DNA of 64,000 bases. Origin: Flaccisagitta enflata (lineage: Eukaryota > Chaetognatha > Sagittoidea > Aphragmophora). The notes beneath the pieces are model-generated. The model was not told the origin of the DNA. It did no database searches and saw only the letters and a list, made by a program, of their open reading frames with translations. This document shows positions 1 through 15,850 of the stretch, piece by piece. Location: the NCBI GenBank assembly GCA_965153355.1, contig OZ231127.1, positions 26,536,001 to 26,600,000 on the forward strand, written 5' to 3'. Position 1 is the first letter of the stretch. The number at the start of each line of letters is the position of its first letter. The position numbers and the translations under genes were made by a program.

Positions 1-240
1 GGGCACCTTGAAGGTATTTTAGGGTACTTCAGATACTTTTGGGTATTTGATGAAAGCATTTGGGCATTTTGGGTATTTTATAATTTTGGTGTTTTTGGGT
101 GTTTTTAGGTATTTTTGGGTGTTTTTGAGTGTTTTTTAGTATTTTTAGATATTTTTAAGTATATTGGATAATTTTTTAGGGGTATTTGTAGGTATTTTCA
201 GGTATTTTCTGGTATTTTTAGAATATATTGATGTATTTAT
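1..240. repeat. G/T-rich degenerate short repeat
   Basis: Imperfect 10-13-bp units of the type TTTTGGGTATTT / TTTTTGGGTGT fill the first 240 bases. The units are too irregular to be a telomere array and lie at an arbitrary window edge. No gene seen. Confidence 0.7.
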
Positions 241-359
241 ATTTTAAAAACATTGTGGAACATTGTGGGACATTTGGGACATTTTGAGCATTGCAGCACA
301 AAGTGAACATTGGGGAAATTGTGTTGTGGAATGTAAGATATGAAAGAAAGTTGAGGAAT

Positions 360-591
360 AAGGAAGAAATGATAGAAGAAGTGGAAATGTAAGTATGTGG
401 CATAGGCATGGGTATGTATGTGGGTGGCATGGGTGCAAGTATGTAAGTATGTATGTACATGTATATATAAGTACTTAAGAAGGCATGGCATGTGGTAAGT
501 ATGTATGTAGTATGTATGTATGTAAGTATGTGGGTAAGGGCAAGTATGTATGTATGTATGTATGTGTATGTATGTATGTATGTATGTATGG

Positions 592-623
<32 letters not shown>

Positions 624-840
624 GTATATATGTTAGTATGTATATGTATGTGTATATAAGTATGTATGCATGTAAGTATGTATATATAAATATGTGTATG
701 TAAGTATGTATGTATGATGTGTATGTAAGTATGTATGTAAGTTTGTATGCAATATGTAAGTATGGGTATGTAAGTATGTGCATGGGCATGTGCGGTATGG
801 AATGCAAGTATGTAGTGAATATATATAGTAGGCGTAGTAT
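360..840. repeat. (GTAT)n microsatellite region
   Basis: Tetranucleotide GTAT/TATG repeats, purest at about 540-640, decay into variants on both sides. The frames open on both strands are repeat translations only. Confidence 0.9.
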
Positions 841-942
841 GAAGTTATGCAGCTGTGTGTAGTATGAAGTTGTGTAATCTAGCATGACTGTTGCCCGTTA
901 CTTTGTTTTTTTCACTCCCTTTCCAGGCGCGTCTTTGCCTCT

Positions 943-1066
<124 letters not shown>

Positions 1067-1209
1067 CAATTTCTCTACGCCTTTTGAGAATGAAGCCATG
1101 TGCTCTGATAGGAAAAGGGTTGGGTTTTCTCCTGTTTGGACATCGGTCACAAATAGGTCAATGACCTATGCATAGTGAATATGGTCATCATCATCCATCT
1201 GTGTACCTC

Positions 1210-1855
1210 TGCTTAACTGCCTTGAGTTTGAGGCTGACATTTCAGTTCTGAGGCGGCAAATTTTCATCCTCAGACTAAAATCTCATCGTAATGGTTCTCA
1301 CTTCTTCCTCAAGCCGTCAAGGCTCAAATCTCTTTCAAAAGAGGCAAACCTAAGCTTTGGAGTTTATGGGACCAAATCTGTGAGACTTAAATTGCAGGCT
1401 TGAGGACAGATTGTACTTCAAGGCTCAAGCTCAAGACCAAACTCAAACCAGATCCCTCTTAAGATCTATATTTTTGCTTTGAGTACAAACACAATTTAAG
1501 AATCTAAACCTAACTTAGGGGATTTGAATCTTAGCCTCAAGGCCCAATGTTGAATCCCAGGATTCCCTATGATAGTCACGAAAGGTTATCAGCGGCACCT
1601 TGAGCTAGCAGCCATAATGATACTATGATGGTAATAGGGGCATTTCGTCTGTTGGAAATTTCGAGAATGAGTTTTAGGCTGAAATTTAAGCCTCGAGCTC
1701 GAGGCTGAGCTTTGGACCTTGAGGTGGATACTCGAGCCTAAAGACTGAAATTTGAACCTCAAAGCTGATATCTTTGCCTCTAAGAGACTAGAGGCTGATA
1801 TTTGTTCCTTGAGGCTACAATTTGTGCCTAAAGGCTGTTATTTGAGCCTTGACGT
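1210..1855. repeat. AGGCT/AAGCC degenerate minisatellite
   Basis: Degenerate ~20-bp units of the form 'GAGGCTGAAATTTGAGCCT' occur in both orientations. They resemble the internal arrays of the CAGCGG palindromic elements at 43992-44520 and 46320-46722. A preceding segment, 'AATGACCTATGCATAG' near 1160, also resembles the arm of the 43992 copy. This may be a decayed copy of that family whose arms have been lost. Confidence 0.55.
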
Positions 1856-2492
1856 CACGGGTAAAGGGGATCGCTGATTATCAATTGCTTTTGCTGTCAT
1901 TCTCTCTTTCTGCTTCCTTTCCTGTGCATGGTCTCATTCTCTCTGGTTTCCGTGCCATAAACTATAAAGTAAACAGTCCAGTGAGAAATTTTCTTTGCGA
2001 TGCACTTATTGATAATCCTCGTTTAGAACGTTACAGACGGAAACTTGAGTTGAAGATGAATCCAGAAATTTAACTACTGACTAAACGTCAATGTCTCAAG
2101 AAACCGATGTACCATATTGTCAGTTGCATCCATGTATTGATCCGGAACTAAATGACAGATGGTTAATCTTAAAGTCACCTCGGTACGTCGGTCGATCATT
2201 TGAACCGTCGGTCAGTGAGTGGGTCAGTGAGTTTTTAGGGTTTTTTTTTACGGCGCCTGCCAACCAGCAGTGCTGGTCCAGCATGCAACTCATTACGTCC
2301 CATTTTCTTACTCAGCAAGCATAGTTTCAAGTTACTCAAATACAAGTCTAATCCGGTCTTGTAAATGATCATACCAGTAATAGCGGCTGTCGCCGTGAGG
2401 AAAAAAGTCGTAAGCATTGATCATTTTTCACCAAGCTTTTATCTTTAATTCCTGCATCTTTTTTATTTATCAAATCAAATCAAGAGCCGTTG
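1856..2492. other. No gene seen
   Basis: Unique-looking AT-rich sequence. Short open frames on both strands have no recognisable domain or splice context. Confidence 0.5.
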
Positions 2493-2494
2493 TA

Positions 2495-3024
2495 CATGGT
2501 GTTTCACGCCAAAATAGATATAAGAAAACGATGCCATTCTGCTTCTAGAAATGCAAAAATGATTCTGAAAAAAGTTTTAAAGAGCACTTTGATTTCGTAG
2601 TTTTTTGTTGTATTTGGCCACAACATCAATTTGAAGTAAAATGAGCATGTAAAGGAAGTTTAACATTATTTTCATTTAAAGTTCCTTTTTACATTTCTAA
2701 ACGGCTTGAGTTACAGATACCAGATTGGTCTCAGATTAAAGCTTATCAAATTTTCTTTAATTTGAGACCAATCTGGCATCTGTGACTTAAGCCGTTTAGA
2801 AATGAGAGCACTTCAAAGAGAAACGTTCAAAATCAAAATCATGTGAACTGCTCATTTTACTTCAAATTAATGTTGTGGCCAAGATTTTTGACCCAAACCC
2901 ATGAAATTTTTACACAAAAAATTGGTGCTTAAGTGCTCTTTGAATCTTTTTTCAGAATTATTTTTGCATTTTTAGAAGCAGAATGGCATCGTTTTCTTAT
3001 ATCTAATTTGGCATGAAACACCCT
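2495..3024. mobile_element. Palindromic mariner-like MITE, TA-flanked
   Basis: The two ends are inverted repeats of about 80 bp. The left end reads CATGGTGTTTCACGCC and the right end is its complement, TGAAACACCCTG, with TA on each side (2493-2494 and 3025-3026). The shared arm continues through 'AGATATAAGAAAACGATGCC' and 'TTCTGCTTCTA'. A second inner palindrome near 2700-2800 contains ACGGCTTGAGT-type arms and GAGACCAATCTGG. There is no coding capacity. A TA target duplication and a CAGGGTGTTTCA-type terminus are typical of Tc1/mariner-derived MITEs. A related end lies at 63540-63622. Confidence 0.8.
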
Positions 3025-3049
3025 GTATGTACTGATTGCACTGAAAATC

Positions 3050-3480
3050 AGAAAAAAATAGAGCGAAGCCAAATGAGCTAGATGAGCTAAAATACTAAAA
3101 ATCATTCAACCAAATATCCAGCTATGCTAACTGAAAAGCTTTGTGTTTGCATGCTCAAAAAAGACATTTATTCATCCCATTAAAACTCAGATAAAAAACT
3201 AAGCTAAATGAGCTAAATGAGCTAGAATACTTAAAAAACACCCTTACAGATGAGCAGCTCTGCTCACTGACATGCTTTTTTATGGCTGCTTGCTTACACA
3301 TATATCAGAATATTTATTCATTTGTCGCATCTAAAATCAGGAAAATAAACTGAGCTAAATGAGCTTAATGAGCTAAAATGCTTGAAAATACTCACAGATG
3401 AGCAGCTTTGCTCATAAACATGTCTTCTTGTATTTGCATGTTCAAACAAACTTAAATACACTCCTTTATTGATCCTACTT
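3050..3480. repeat. ~150-bp degenerate tandem repeat, about 3 units
   Basis: Three diverged units share 'GAGCTAAATGAGCTA', then 'ACAGATGAGCAGCTCTGCTCA' (shortened in the first unit), then 'TATTCATCCC'-like sequence. The array lies immediately right of the MITE. Confidence 0.65.
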
Positions 3481-6766
<3,286 letters not shown>

Positions 6767-6769
<3 letters not shown>

Positions 6770-8437
6770 GAATTGAATTGAATTGAATTTAATGGTCCAT
6801 TAAAGTGATAGCACTTTCGTACAAAAATCCACATTGTGATTAAGTACAAGGACATGATTTAGAATCACATTTTCACTCTACGGCTGCAAATTTATGTCTA
6901 CAATATATCTTACGTATGATTACGTAACAACTTTCAATAACTTTGTAACAATACAATAAAGAAATAAATAAGTAACAGCTGCCTACTCTTCTAATTTAGG
7001 TTTTGTCGCATCTGGTTCTTTCCATATCCCAAATCCCAGATTTTGAGAATGACTTGAGCTACTTCAAGAACTTTGTCTATGTCTACCGAGTAAATTTGTT
7101 CAAAATCAATTTTTTCATCTACTTCATACAGGTTAATTTTTTTATACTTTACACAGTAGTTTATACGGTGGCTTTCATCATCTATCACAGAACACTCAGG
7201 GCAAATCTTATTCCCATTGCCACATGAAAAATTGGCATTGCAACTCAACATCCCATAGCGACCCATAATTACTGCTCTTGTTATTACTACTGAACCATAG
7301 TTCATTATCTCTAAAGGTTTTCGTTGATAGTCAGGGTCATTTATTGTCTGCAGGATCGTTTGAGTTTTTGTCTTGAGTTTTGACACTCCCCTCTCTTTGG
7401 TGTGCAACTCTTGTTTGAGCCGCTCTCTGTTGGCTTTTTCGGCAGCTTCTTCAACTTCTTTTTGCCACTCATTTTTAGTCTTTTTTCCAATTTTATCCCA
7501 GTCTTTTTCAAGGTCCCATTGATCAATTACCTCATTTATCTGCTTGGCCCAGCCAGTATCATATGATTCTAGGACTTTTAATGACACATATGCCCACTGC
7601 TCTTCATCTTTTGCAGAATCTTGTGAAGGTAGAGGAGTTGCTTTATATGAATTTGGATCACCGCATATAGTGAGCCAGTTGCAAAAATGACTGCTGGTGT
7701 TGGTGTAGTAGTTGGCAGTCCAAGCATTTGCTTCCATGTCCACAACAACATTTTGTCAGCTTCCTTCTTCTCTTCTCCATTCAATGTCCATGTCTCTGCA
7801 TTGTGGAGGAACTTGGGGAGAGTTTCTGCCTCATGTAGCCTCAAGAAGACATTCGTTTCATGATGCCAGTCTTAGCACTAGTCATAATTGCCCTCACTGA
7901 TCCTTTTATCTTTTTAAATCTTTCAGCAAGGTTAGCTTTATTTCTTCCATCTCTTGAGATTACTTCTCCAAGGTAACAGTATGTTTCACTGTTACTGATG
8001 GTTTTTTCACCCAAGTTCCAGCTGGTTTTCCTTTCTTTATGTCTCCCAATTTCCATGACTTTGCATTTGTCAACACCCCACTCAAGCTGTCTTTTGATAG
8101 CAAAGTCATTGACAGCCTCTAGTGTTCTTTCTTGTTGGTCATATCCAATGGCAAGAGTTCCTACATCATCCACATACTCCAAACAACATAATCGTGTTTC
8201 TGCAAGCATGATTCCAATGTCATGTCTCAACATAAGTTCTTCAGACAGTGTATCCATCATTTTTGCAAACAAAGGTACCATCAATTTACCTCCTTGTTTG
8301 CCTCCTGTTTCTCTCATTATTTTCCTGCTAAGTCCTGCTTTGGTTTTAACTCTTGCTGTAAGATTTTTGTTTAGTGTCATTGTAAGTCTCCAGATTTTTC
8401 CTGTGAAGCCCTGCTCATGAATGACGTGCAAAGGGCA
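6767..8437 (-). pseudogene. LINE retrotransposon, 3' half (RT palm to 3' tail), broken
   Basis: This minus-strand remnant encodes the C-terminal half of a non-LTR reverse transcriptase. A frame over 7841-8430 carries the palm motif 'CLEYVDDVGTLA' and a following 'WGVDKCKVM' region. After a frameshift near 7843 the frame at 7578-7844 gives 'FLHNAETWTLNGEE'. After another near 7610 the frame down to 6991 ends with a Cys-rich element, 'CPECSVIDDESHRINYC', typical of the zinc-binding tail of many LINE ORF2 proteins. The 3' end, read on the minus strand, runs into (AATTC)n at 6767-6790, a microsatellite-type tail, and then into the GA/CT tract. The 5' half continues at 10046-11131. The clade is not assigned. 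Confidence 0.85.
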
Positions 8438-8461
8438 TATTTCAGTACAACTGCAGGAAAA

Positions 8462-9091
8462 AATTGCTGCTCTTTCCGGGTAACAGATATGCAAGAAATT
8501 CTAGAATTCATATTAGATAACATTTATGTTAAATTTGGAAGAAAGATTTACAAACAGGTAATAGGAATTCCTATTGGGTTGGACTCAGGTCAGGACATAG
8601 CAAACCTTTTATTATATAGCTATGAGGCAGACTATGTAGAGAAAACTTCAAAGCAAAATATCGTTCTGGCCAGAAAATTTAATTTGTGCTCTAGATACAT
8701 AGATGACCTTTTTGTAGGTAATTTCCCAGACTTCAGAGAGCATATATATAAAATATATCCAAGAGAGTTAGAAATCAAGCCAGAATCTGTTAATTCAAAG
8801 GAGGTTTCTTATCTGGACCTGAGGATTAAATCTGAAAATGGGTTATTAGATTTTTCCATATATGATAAGAGGGATGATTTTAATTTCAAAATCGTAAACT
8901 TCCCTTTTATGGATAGCTGTATACCTAAAAAGTCAGCATTAGGAGTATTCTATAGTCAAATGATTAGATTTGCAAGAATTAATTCTAGCTATCAGAATTT
9001 CAAGGTTAAGTGCAAAAACTTAACTGAGAGACTGCTGGGTCAGGGTTACAAACTTGCAGATTTAAAAAGGCTTAGTTTGCGTTTTTTTTAA
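8462..9091 (+). pseudogene. Reverse transcriptase fragment, Penelope-like type
   Basis: The frame reads through 'FILDNIYVKFG', 'IGIPIG', the catalytic 'SRYIDDLFVGN', 'SYLDLRI' and 'YDKRDDFNFKIVNFP'. This order of motifs, with a Y[IV]DD box followed by a [SP][YF]LD[LV] box, is that of Penelope-like and related RTs. The residues before 8462 in the same frame are antisense LINE, so the 5' part is missing. The usual 'GIPMG' motif has changed and the residues after it are degenerate. The frame ends at 9091 in a T8 run. The next frame stays open to about 9163, which suggests a frameshift in the homopolymer. No GIY-YIG endonuclease is visible. The superfamily placement is from memory of motif order and is tentative. 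Confidence 0.7.
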
Positions 9092-9388
9092 AGATAGGAA
9101 CAATATTGTACTGAAATATGATATTAATGATACCAACATTTTTATCAAAGATATATTACCGTAATGAGCCTTAATTGATTATCACAAGTCTTAATGGGTG
9201 AGTGGGTCAATTGGCTTCTCCTCATTATTCTCTGGACTTTTGATTGTCTTTTGATGTCTATTACTATTATCAATAGCAAGCCCTAAATGAAAATCTTCAC
9301 TGTCACCCTAAAAAATTATAAATCTTAATTCTAACTTCAAAATATTTGAGTATTTATCTTTATCCAGCGAAGGCACCTTTTGGTGGGT

Positions 9389-9448
9389 CCGCCTGCACCT
9401 GAGTATTGGAGTTAAAGGACCGAAACTCACTCTAGGGTGCAGGTCTCC
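9389..9448. other. Strong nested hairpin in the retroelement 3' region
   Basis: Arms CCTGCACC / GGTGCAGG enclose GAGT / ACTC, which enclose GAGTT / AACTC around a 10-base loop (AAAGGACCGA). A smaller CACC-TTTT-GGTG hairpin lies just upstream, and CTGATGA followed by a CCAG-AAA-CTGG hairpin lies just downstream. This could be a structured RNA or a binding site of the element. A function is not established. Confidence 0.6.
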
Positions 9449-10045
9449 AACTGATGACCAGAAACTGGATATAGTAAAATATTCTAATTCTTGGATTTTT
9501 TCTAAATATGGGAAAGTAAATTTTACCCTTCATGGTGACCTATCATCCCATGATATATCTTCTTTGAAGATGAATTCCCTTTCCTCCAATCACTAAGATT
9601 TCCCTTTAACAAACATTTAGTATAAATTGTCCAAAGTCCCACCCATTTTGTTTAATTGAGAGGAAGGGTAGCCACTAGGACGTCGGACACCCATAGTTCC
9701 TTTTTTTCAATTAGATGTAACTCTTGCTGAATTGATTATCCCAGTCAATGCCAGAAGTCAGCGCTAACTTTTATCCCCTAACCCAATAGCATACTTGAAA
9801 AAATATTTGTTTAATATTAAGACAAAAGTCTTATTTTCTGCATAAAAATCACTTATCCAAAGGTTTTGATATTCATTAACCACTAAAATTAGGTCGTACC
9901 TAAAATTGGATAGGTGAGTATATGAGTGGAAGCATATACTATACAGGAATAAGTAACTTTTGAATGTTTTGTTTATTTTTAGATTCTCAGTTGATTTTGA
10001 AAAACATTTTTCTTCAAAGTTTTTTGTAAGATACTTTTTGTTGCA

Positions 10046-11131
10046 CATTTCATATCGTCCATGTTAGCTCTGTCATAAGCCTTTTTGATGTCGAAAAAGG
10101 TGATGATGAGATCTAACCCTCTTTTTATTGCTAGTGCTATCAGTGCTTTAAGGATGAAAACTTGGTCAGTAGTTGAGCCACCTTTTCTTCCTCCTGCCTG
10201 CGCCTGAGTGAATCTTATTGTTTGCAATAGTCTGTTGGTTATAATTTCCTCAACTATTGTTCCAATTGAGCTTGATACAGTTATTCCTCGCTGATTCTCT
10301 AATTTTTCTCTGTCACCTTTACCTTTATAAACACTTGTTATAATTCCTTCATTCCATTGCTCAAAGGCTCTTTCTTCCTCCCAAAAAGCTTTAATCACAG
10401 GGTAAATCAGGTCAACCATAGGGTCACCACCATTTTTGAGCACTTCATTTGTCCAGTCTGTTGTTGCCTTTTATTCTTTTTGTTCTGGATTGCTCTCTTT
10501 ATCTCTGCTTTTGTTGGAAGATCATCATTTTCACCTTCATCATTGTCATCACTCCAGGTCTGTACTTTTTCCTTTATGATTTCATGTGATGGATGAGGTG
10601 GGACATCTTTCTTAGAGTAAAGGTCTTCATAGTAAGAGGCCCTGGTCTTTTATTTATTTCTTGGTCATACACTCGCTTCCCATCTTTGTCTTTCACGACC
10701 ATCCATTCGCTGGTTTTATCCTGCTTATGGGCTCTTCTCACATTCCAGAGACCATTTCTTCCTTGTTGAATCATTGATTCAAATCTCTTTTGCAGTCTCT
10801 CCTCCTCATCTCTTTCTGCTTCATCTCTCACATTCTCTTGCGTTATTCGATATTTCTCTAATAATAGTCCCTTTGTAGCTTTGTCAGTCTCTTATTCATA
10901 ATTCCTTCGTGCCTCATTTCTCTCACATCTGGCTTTTTGTAATCCAAGTGAGGGCTTTGGGGGTTTCCCTACTTTAATGGTTGTTTTTCCGATTGATTTC
11001 CATGCAGCTTTTTGTATAAGCTTGTCCCATTTTTTGTATCTTTCTGTTAATGGTATTTCTTTTTTACTCATTATTTCTACTGCTGCGGACTTTTGTTTGG
11101 CAAGCTCTTCTCTGAATAAGGCCCACTCTTC
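10046..11131 (-). pseudogene. LINE retrotransposon, linker and RT fingers, broken
   Basis: This is the 5' part of the LINE at 6767-8437. Reading down the minus strand from 11131, the linker region '[16 protein letters not shown]' is followed by 'KWDKLIQKAAWKS' and, after a stop near 10890, by an Arg/Glu-rich segment and 'RRAHKQDKTSEWMV' (frame 10574-10831). After frameshifts near 10640 and 10445 the RT fingers appear, with 'GIITSVYKGKGD', 'NQRGITVSSSIGT', 'TQAQAGGRKGGSTTDQVFIL' and 'FFDIKKAYDR'. The endonuclease domain is absent: the element stops abruptly at the GA tract at 11133. This is a typical 5'-truncated, dead LINE. Confidence 0.85.
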
Positions 11132-11604
<473 letters not shown>

Positions 11605-11719
11605 TAGATAGACAGAGAGAGCGAGCTCCAGTGTTTATTTCGTTTTACTGTCAGTTTCATCGTGAATTAGTTTTCCTGCGAAAACGTGTTAGGAAACAAT
11701 CGACGAAACCATTCTGTAA

Positions 11720-11830
11720 TGCCATGACAGGTGATGACGTGACGGTGACGCGCAGATGGTGACGGTGACGCCGTATCGGTGACGGTGACACCGTGACGCC
11801 GTGACAGTGATGCACTGACGATAACGCCGT
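11720..11830. repeat. GTGACGGTGACGC short repeat
   Basis: Degenerate GTGACG-based units are repeated about a dozen times. Confidence 0.8.
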
Positions 11831-11889
11831 TACCCCCGGCTGGCAATTAAGTGGGACGGGATTAAGTGCGAAACCCCCGCGACCCCGTC

Positions 11890-12150
11890 GTTTTACCGCG
11901 CATCTTTGTCCTGATTAATGGACTTATCTTAAGCCACGTGCTACGCCACTCTAAAGACCACTCTCAGTCTGTCGTTTGGTCCGTCGCGTCGTAAGGACCG
12001 TCTCATCGTCATTTGTCAATTTAGCGCGCATCGCTGTCCTGATTAATGAACACATTGTAAGCCGTGTGCTACGCGACTCTAAAGACCACCTCTCAGTCTG
12101 TCGTTTGGTCCATCGCGTCGGTAGGACCGTCTCATCGTCTTTTGTCGATT
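11890..12150. repeat. ~128-bp tandem duplication related to the GTCGCG element
   Basis: Two diverged direct units each contain 'CTGATTAATG', 'GTGCTACGCGACTCTAAAG', 'CTCAGTCTGTCGTTTGGTCC' and 'GGACCGTCTCATCGTC'. The stretch GTGCTACGCGACTCTA plus GGTCC units matches one end of the GTCGCG elements listed below. The terminal hairpin is incomplete, so this is probably an old tandemised copy. Confidence 0.6.
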
Positions 12151-12597
12151 TTCCGTGTTTTCTTTCCTTCTTATGCATCTGACTGGCCTCCTTCGTCACT
12201 CTCCCCACTCACCCACCATCGACTAAGGTTACTTTTTGTCCGACTTTTTTTTAACTGGCCATGCTCATGTAAACCACGAAACACCAATGATTCAACATTT
12301 ATATTTTCGCCTACAGCGTGATTTCAAATCTTGAATAGAATGTATAAAACTCTCGATTTGTGGAGACAAGTTCCAGAACCAGATGGCATCGCGGGCGCGG
12401 TGATTTGTCCAGGCAACCATTTTCCCGCATCATTACAGCATCAAAAAGTTTGAACTGGAAAAGCTACGATTTCTCGATTCTTTAAGCTGAAAATTCCATC
12501 AATTATTTATACACTGTATCAAAACCACTTTTTGGTCGGTCGGTTGGTCAGTTGGACCTTTCATCCATCCGTCCCTTCGTCACATTTGTCTTTTAGT
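12151..12597. other. No gene seen
   Basis: Unique-looking sequence between repeats with no domain-bearing frame. Confidence 0.5.
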
Positions 12598-12598
12598 T

Positions 12599-12677
<79 letters not shown>

Positions 12678-12700
12678 CGTGGTTGTGGCTGTGGTTGTGG

Positions 12701-12798
<98 letters not shown>

Positions 12799-12827
12799 GC
12801 TGTTGTTGTTGTTGTTGTCGTCGTTGT
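12598..12827. repeat. (GTT)n microsatellite, ~230 bp
   Basis: Nearly pure GTT with a GTGGCTGTGG interruption at about 12677-12702. Poly-Val, poly-Leu, poly-Thr and poly-Asn frames come from it. Confidence 0.98.
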
Positions 12828-13755
12828 CATTGCTTTTGTCGTTGTCGTCGTTCATCTTCATCTTAATCTTTATCCTGATTGTTTTCATTTCTTCTACAGT
12901 TCTACAGTTCTGTAGTTGTTTTGATTCTTCAGCTTCTTCTTTTTCTTTCTTTTCTTCTTTTTTTCTCCTCCTTCATCCTATTCCTCTTATTCCTTTTCTC
13001 CCCATCATCTCCTTCCTCCATTTCTACCTTTCCCGGTTTCCCCGTTTTATGTTCCTCCTCTTTCCAACGTCATTTTTGCCCTCTTTACTTACATCTGTCC
13101 TATAAAGCAAAAAAAGAACGAATGAAAAAAATTGCCATTGCCTTTGGGGTTCACCTGCCATTGCCATTGGGGTTCACCTGTCACTGTTTTCGAAATCTTT
13201 TTTTACAACATGCATTGCAGAAAACTTTGGATCTCTTAAACAAGGGTTTACAATGTTTAAACTGCATCATCATAATCTATTTAAAAAATTAAATTGTTTT
13301 ATTTGAGAGAAAACTAAAAGCGCCAGTTTTCTTTTCACATTTTGTGCTCTTCAACCTTAAAGTTATCTACCACAAAAAATGAAATCGATTATTTTAGCTC
13401 TACCAAGTAACTCTGTATGCTTTGATACAGGTTTGTTTTGATTGAGAATGTGAGCTTTTCTGAAATGATCAACGGTTATTACAGATGAATATGTTTTTTA
13501 ACATAAATAATCTTTACCGCGTTACGACAAAATGGCTAACCCCACGTGGCCACAGGCCACAGGTATGAAACTTTATTTTTTATCATCTGGTCTCTCAGCC
13601 GTTTGACGTCTGTGTGGAGGTCTCGAGAGTAATGTAAGCCAGCGAGTGGTCAGAAAATTGCAACGTAAATTTGCATTAGGCCTTTTTTCTTTACATTAAT
13701 AGCTAAGAGCATGTAAAGCACAATATTGAATGATTATTGAAGCTTACTTGAAAAA
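12828..13755. other. Pyrimidine-rich then AT-rich intergenic DNA
   Basis: A C/T-rich tail of the GTT tract runs to about 13090. A short direct repeat, 'TTGGGGTTCACCTG', occurs twice at about 13144-13180. No gene seen. Confidence 0.5.
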
Positions 13756-13863
13756 GACGAAGAAGAAGAAGAAGAAGAATAAGAAGAAGAAGAAGAAGAA
13801 AAAGAAGAAGAAGAAGAAGAAGAAGAAGAAGAAGAAGAAGAAGAAGAAGAAGAAGAAGAAGAA

Positions 13864-13890
<27 letters not shown>
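13756..13890. repeat. (GAA)n microsatellite
   Basis: About 135 bp of GAA with few interruptions, grading into A/G-rich DNA to about 14045. Confidence 0.97.
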
Positions 13891-13895
<5 letters not shown>

Positions 13896-14045
13896 AGAAG
13901 GAAAGGAAGAAATGGAAAAACATAAAAATATAAAGATAAAAAAGAAAAAGAAAAAAAAGAGGAAGAAAAAGAAACGAAAAAGAAAAAGAAAAGGAAGAAG
14001 AGAAAGAAAAAGATATTAAATAGGTATAGAAAAGGCAGACAGAAA

Positions 14046-15160
14046 GAGAAATCACAACCATCTATAAACCACCCCTCCCATCTCCTCTTCAGCATCACCC
14101 TCATCGATTTACCGCTACCAACAACCACCACCGAGTCGAGGCAAAACCATTTGTTTTCTTCAGCCATTCTTAATCCTCTTTCTTAATTGTCAGTACCTCA
14201 ATCAGTTTCCCATAGCTGCCTTTTCCTTTCTCTCAATCGCTTTTTACTTTTTTCTCTTTCCGTCGAAGATTGGTTGCACTCCTTGTCACCTAAAGCAATA
14301 TACGCACCGAACACCTGAGCCCTCGTGCATGGTGGAGCATTATGTACCGTGCACCATTTCTGATCAATTGATATGTGCACTGAGTAGGGTCTACAGTTTA
14401 AGTAAGTACTTTACTCACGACCTACGAGGCCAATAGTTAACATCATCTGCTCTTTTTTTCAATTCAGTTTTAAACTTTGAGTGAGTGTTAATGACTACTT
14501 TTAGTATAGCGTGCGATACTACATCCTCCCTAAGACAATAGGTTTTGAATTGCCTGGACCTGCAGCAGTTTTTGTTATTTCTATATGAATGCATTCAGTA
14601 AAAGTCTTAGACGCTAACAAGTGATATTGATCAGCATTACAGGGGCAGCCCTGTTTAACTAAATTGGTTTAGTTATTTCTCAGTTAACTGTGAGTACTGA
14701 GAAATAATGTTCTTTACCCAGCGTTTCGGGCAAGTAAATCCAGAGGAGATAATATCTTATTAATCTTTTCTACTAACAGTCGTTATATGGATCGTCGAAA
14801 GATATAACGAATTTTGGAGGCATTTACGTGAAGCCATAAACCTTGTCAATTCTTTAGTCTACATCAATGCATCACACGTTGTTATCGCCACACTCTTGTT
14901 TTCCCACCTTGAGCGCGCCTAAATAAATAAGGACAAAAGATACGGTCTTCATGTTGCTTTGTTGCAGGATTTATCTGAATGAAGTCATGGGAAGCGTGAA
15001 CCTGACCCGAGCCAAGGTGAGGAAGTAGGTAAAGAAAATCAGATTGTCAGGTCTTTTCTTTCCTCCTCTTTTCACTTCGTCGAGTGGTTTTCTTTTCTTC
15101 CATCTCGGTGCAGTGCCACTACGTTTCCTTCCCCCACTTTTCTTTTTTTTTTTCTTCTTC
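14046..15160. other. No gene seen
   Basis: Ordinary AT-rich sequence. Small frames have no recognisable features. Confidence 0.5.
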
Positions 15161-15397
15161 TTCTTCTTCTTTGTTTTTCTTTTCTTTAGAAAAATCTCCT
15201 TTTCTTTCTGTTCTTTTCATTCCTTTTGAAATTGTGCTGCTGTCTATCCATCATCGCTCCGCCTGCGTCTGTCTGTAGGTCCTATGGTCTGATTCTCTGT
15301 CTGTCGTCTACCCACGTCTTCCTGTCTCACTGTTTGACTATATACTTTCTCTGTTTTTGTCTCTGTCATCGTACCTGTACCACTTTCCTTTTCTCAA

Positions 15398-15850
<453 letters not shown>

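Larger units (their letters stand above)
8438..10045 (+). mobile_element. Penelope-like retroelement fragment inserted in the LINE
   Basis: The minus-strand LINE coding sequence stops near 8437 (palm side, '..HVIHEQGFTGKIW') and resumes near 10046 (fingers side, 'DIKKAYDRANMDDM'). These two segments are adjacent in intact LINE RTs, so about 1.6 kb was inserted between them. The insert carries a plus-strand RT fragment followed by about 950 bp of AT-rich non-coding DNA. The exact breakpoints are uncertain by a few bases. Both junctions contain TGCA (plus-strand GTGCAA and TTGCAC). Confidence 0.75.

Noticed and set aside
1-240. Telomere-like G/T repeat
   Set aside because: Units are irregular and not TTAGGG/TTAGG; the window edge is arbitrary.
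9366-9475. A complete hammerhead ribozyme
   Set aside because: CTGATGA and GAAAC boxes exist but the three stems cannot be paired in the required order. Kept only as a lead.
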